This document shows, in pieces, positions 63,354 to 64,000 of a DNA stretch of 64,000 nt. Under the pieces are notes generated by a model. The model was not told the origin of the DNA, searched no databases, and saw only the letters and a program-made list of their open reading frames with translations. The stretch is from positions 186,001-250,000 of the forward strand of contig NC_007955.1 in the NCBI RefSeq assembly GCF_000013725.1. Reading direction: 5' to 3'. This DNA comes from Methanococcoides burtonii DSM 6242. GTDB lineage: Archaea > Halobacteriota > Methanosarcinia > Methanosarcinales > Methanosarcinaceae. The position numbers and the translations under genes were made by a program. How positions within the stretch are numbered: position 1 is the stretch's first letter; each line of letters starts with the position of its first letter.

Positions 63354-63998
63354 TTAAATTGGCAGTATAGTCATGCTCATATAAAGTCCCCAGACGCCAC
63401 TGGCGATCATATCTACTGAAATTGCACCTAGGAACAGACCGAATAGCCTTGTGAGCACCAGCATTCCATTATATCCCATTTTTTTGTGAATTCTTCTGGA
63501 AAAGAGAAATGTTACCATGGCTACTGAATATGTTATTACTGCTGCGAGTATGAGGAGCATTTTTTGCTGGACCACTTCAGCAGTTTCTGTAAGAATTATG
63601 GCTGTTGTTATGGTAGCAGGACCTGCCAGTATAGGCATTGCAATTGGGAAGATCCAGATATCATCACGTTCATAGGATGCATTTATCTCTTTATCAGTGA
63701 TGCTTTGTCTTGATATCTTGGCATGCATCATATCAAAAGCTACCGTTAGAAGTAAAAGACCACCGGCAACTTTTAGTGAATCAAGACTTATCCCAAGAAC
63801 GTCAAGAATAATGGTCCCTGTAAAAATGAAGAACATGGAAATTATAAATGCCAATGTGACAGATTTTTTAGCAATTACGTTCTTTTCACGTAAACTCAGA
63901 CCATTGGTCAGTGTTATAAATGTAATTACTCCTGTAATCGGGCTTACAATAACAAACAATGTGATAAATGAATTAATGAAATAACTGACATGATCCAT
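63354..63998 (-). CDS. MarC family (UPF0056) membrane protein
   Basis: A 214-residue protein with six membrane helices; MarC signatures ITLTNGLSLREKNVIAKKS near 25, AFDMMHAKISR near 86, and FPIAMPILAGPATITTAIIL near 116 are clear. The family was once linked to multiple antibiotic resistance but its transport role is unclear. The ATG at 63998 is two bases from the window end; a further upstream start cannot be excluded. Confidence 0.9.
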   Translation of the reverse strand: MDHVSYFINSFITLFVIVSPITGVITFITLTNGLSLREKNVIAKKSVTLAFIISMFFIFTGTIILDVLGISLDSLKVAGGLLLLTVAFDMMHAKISRQSITDKEINASYERDDIWIFPIAMPILAGPATITTAIILTETAEVVQQKMLLILAAVITYSVAMVTFLFSRRIHKKMGYNGMLVLTRLFGLFLGAISVDMIASGVWGLYMSMTILPI

Positions 63999-64000
63999 CC

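Overview
The window looks like a piece of a methylotrophic methanogen chromosome (Euryarchaeota, Methanosarcinaceae, most like Methanococcoides or a close relative). Evidence: methanogenesis marker proteins 9 and 12, archaeal ribosomal proteins and aIF5B, an AMP phosphorylase, aTrm56, archaeal Tad-type pilus genes, a Methanosarcina-type tandem-domain S-layer protein, a DUF1673 protein, TATA-box promoters and GGTGATC-type ribosome sites. Among the intact genes almost every stop is TAA or TGA. The only TAG seen at the end of an intact gene is in a small redox protein, as expected where UAG can mean pyrrolysine. Genus and species are inferred, not proven.

Layout. 0-7.2 kb: PaaK-type ligase, ACT protein, DUF2103, marker 12, a nitrilase-type amidase, then a packed series of marker 9, CitG-like transferase, DUF447 and guanine deaminase. 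7.2-11.9 kb: TPR protein, a large PAS/GAF sensor without kinase, a secreted protein. 11.9-15.8 kb: translation operon L7Ae-S28e-L24e-Ndk, then aIF5B and S6e. 16-18.2 kb: TPR membrane protein, DUF4389 protein, thioredoxin. 18.2-19.5 kb: a complete ISL3-type insertion sequence.

19.7-32.2 kb is an accessory, partly decaying zone: membrane-bound winged-helix regulators, a DUF1673 protein behind a regulator interrupted by UAG, small membrane proteins, a lipoprotein, and several genes broken by frameshifts or stops (PAP2, beta-helix, HEAT, SnoaL). Four promoters here carry the same 21-bp element exactly 4 nt before the TATA box, which suggests one local regulon.

32.2-46.9 kb is mostly housekeeping: DEAD-box helicase, TSUP exporter, K+ channel with RCK proteins, site-2 protease, SnoaL protein, tRNA-Leu(CAA), two-subunit fumarase, pilus ATPase plus two TadC proteins, AMP phosphorylase and aTrm56. 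47-53.5 kb: orphan PD-(D/E)XK nuclease, Nif3-like protein, ModD, hemerythrin, AhpD-like protein and a PAS-GAF histidine kinase. 53.6-57.4 kb is again decayed: a cut-off permease, a possible ArsR relic, a redox protein behind three 18-bp palindromes, transposase and ATPase relics, and miniature elements. 57.5-64 kb: S-layer protein, TM-helix channel-like protein, coiled-coil repeat protein, an IS5-like element and a MarC protein.

The most promising leads are the four-promoter regulon, the UAG-interrupted regulator whose continuation ends in an ATGA overlap with the next gene, the decayed palindrome-controlled redox/permease locus, and a family of miniature elements related to the IS at 62.5 kb.
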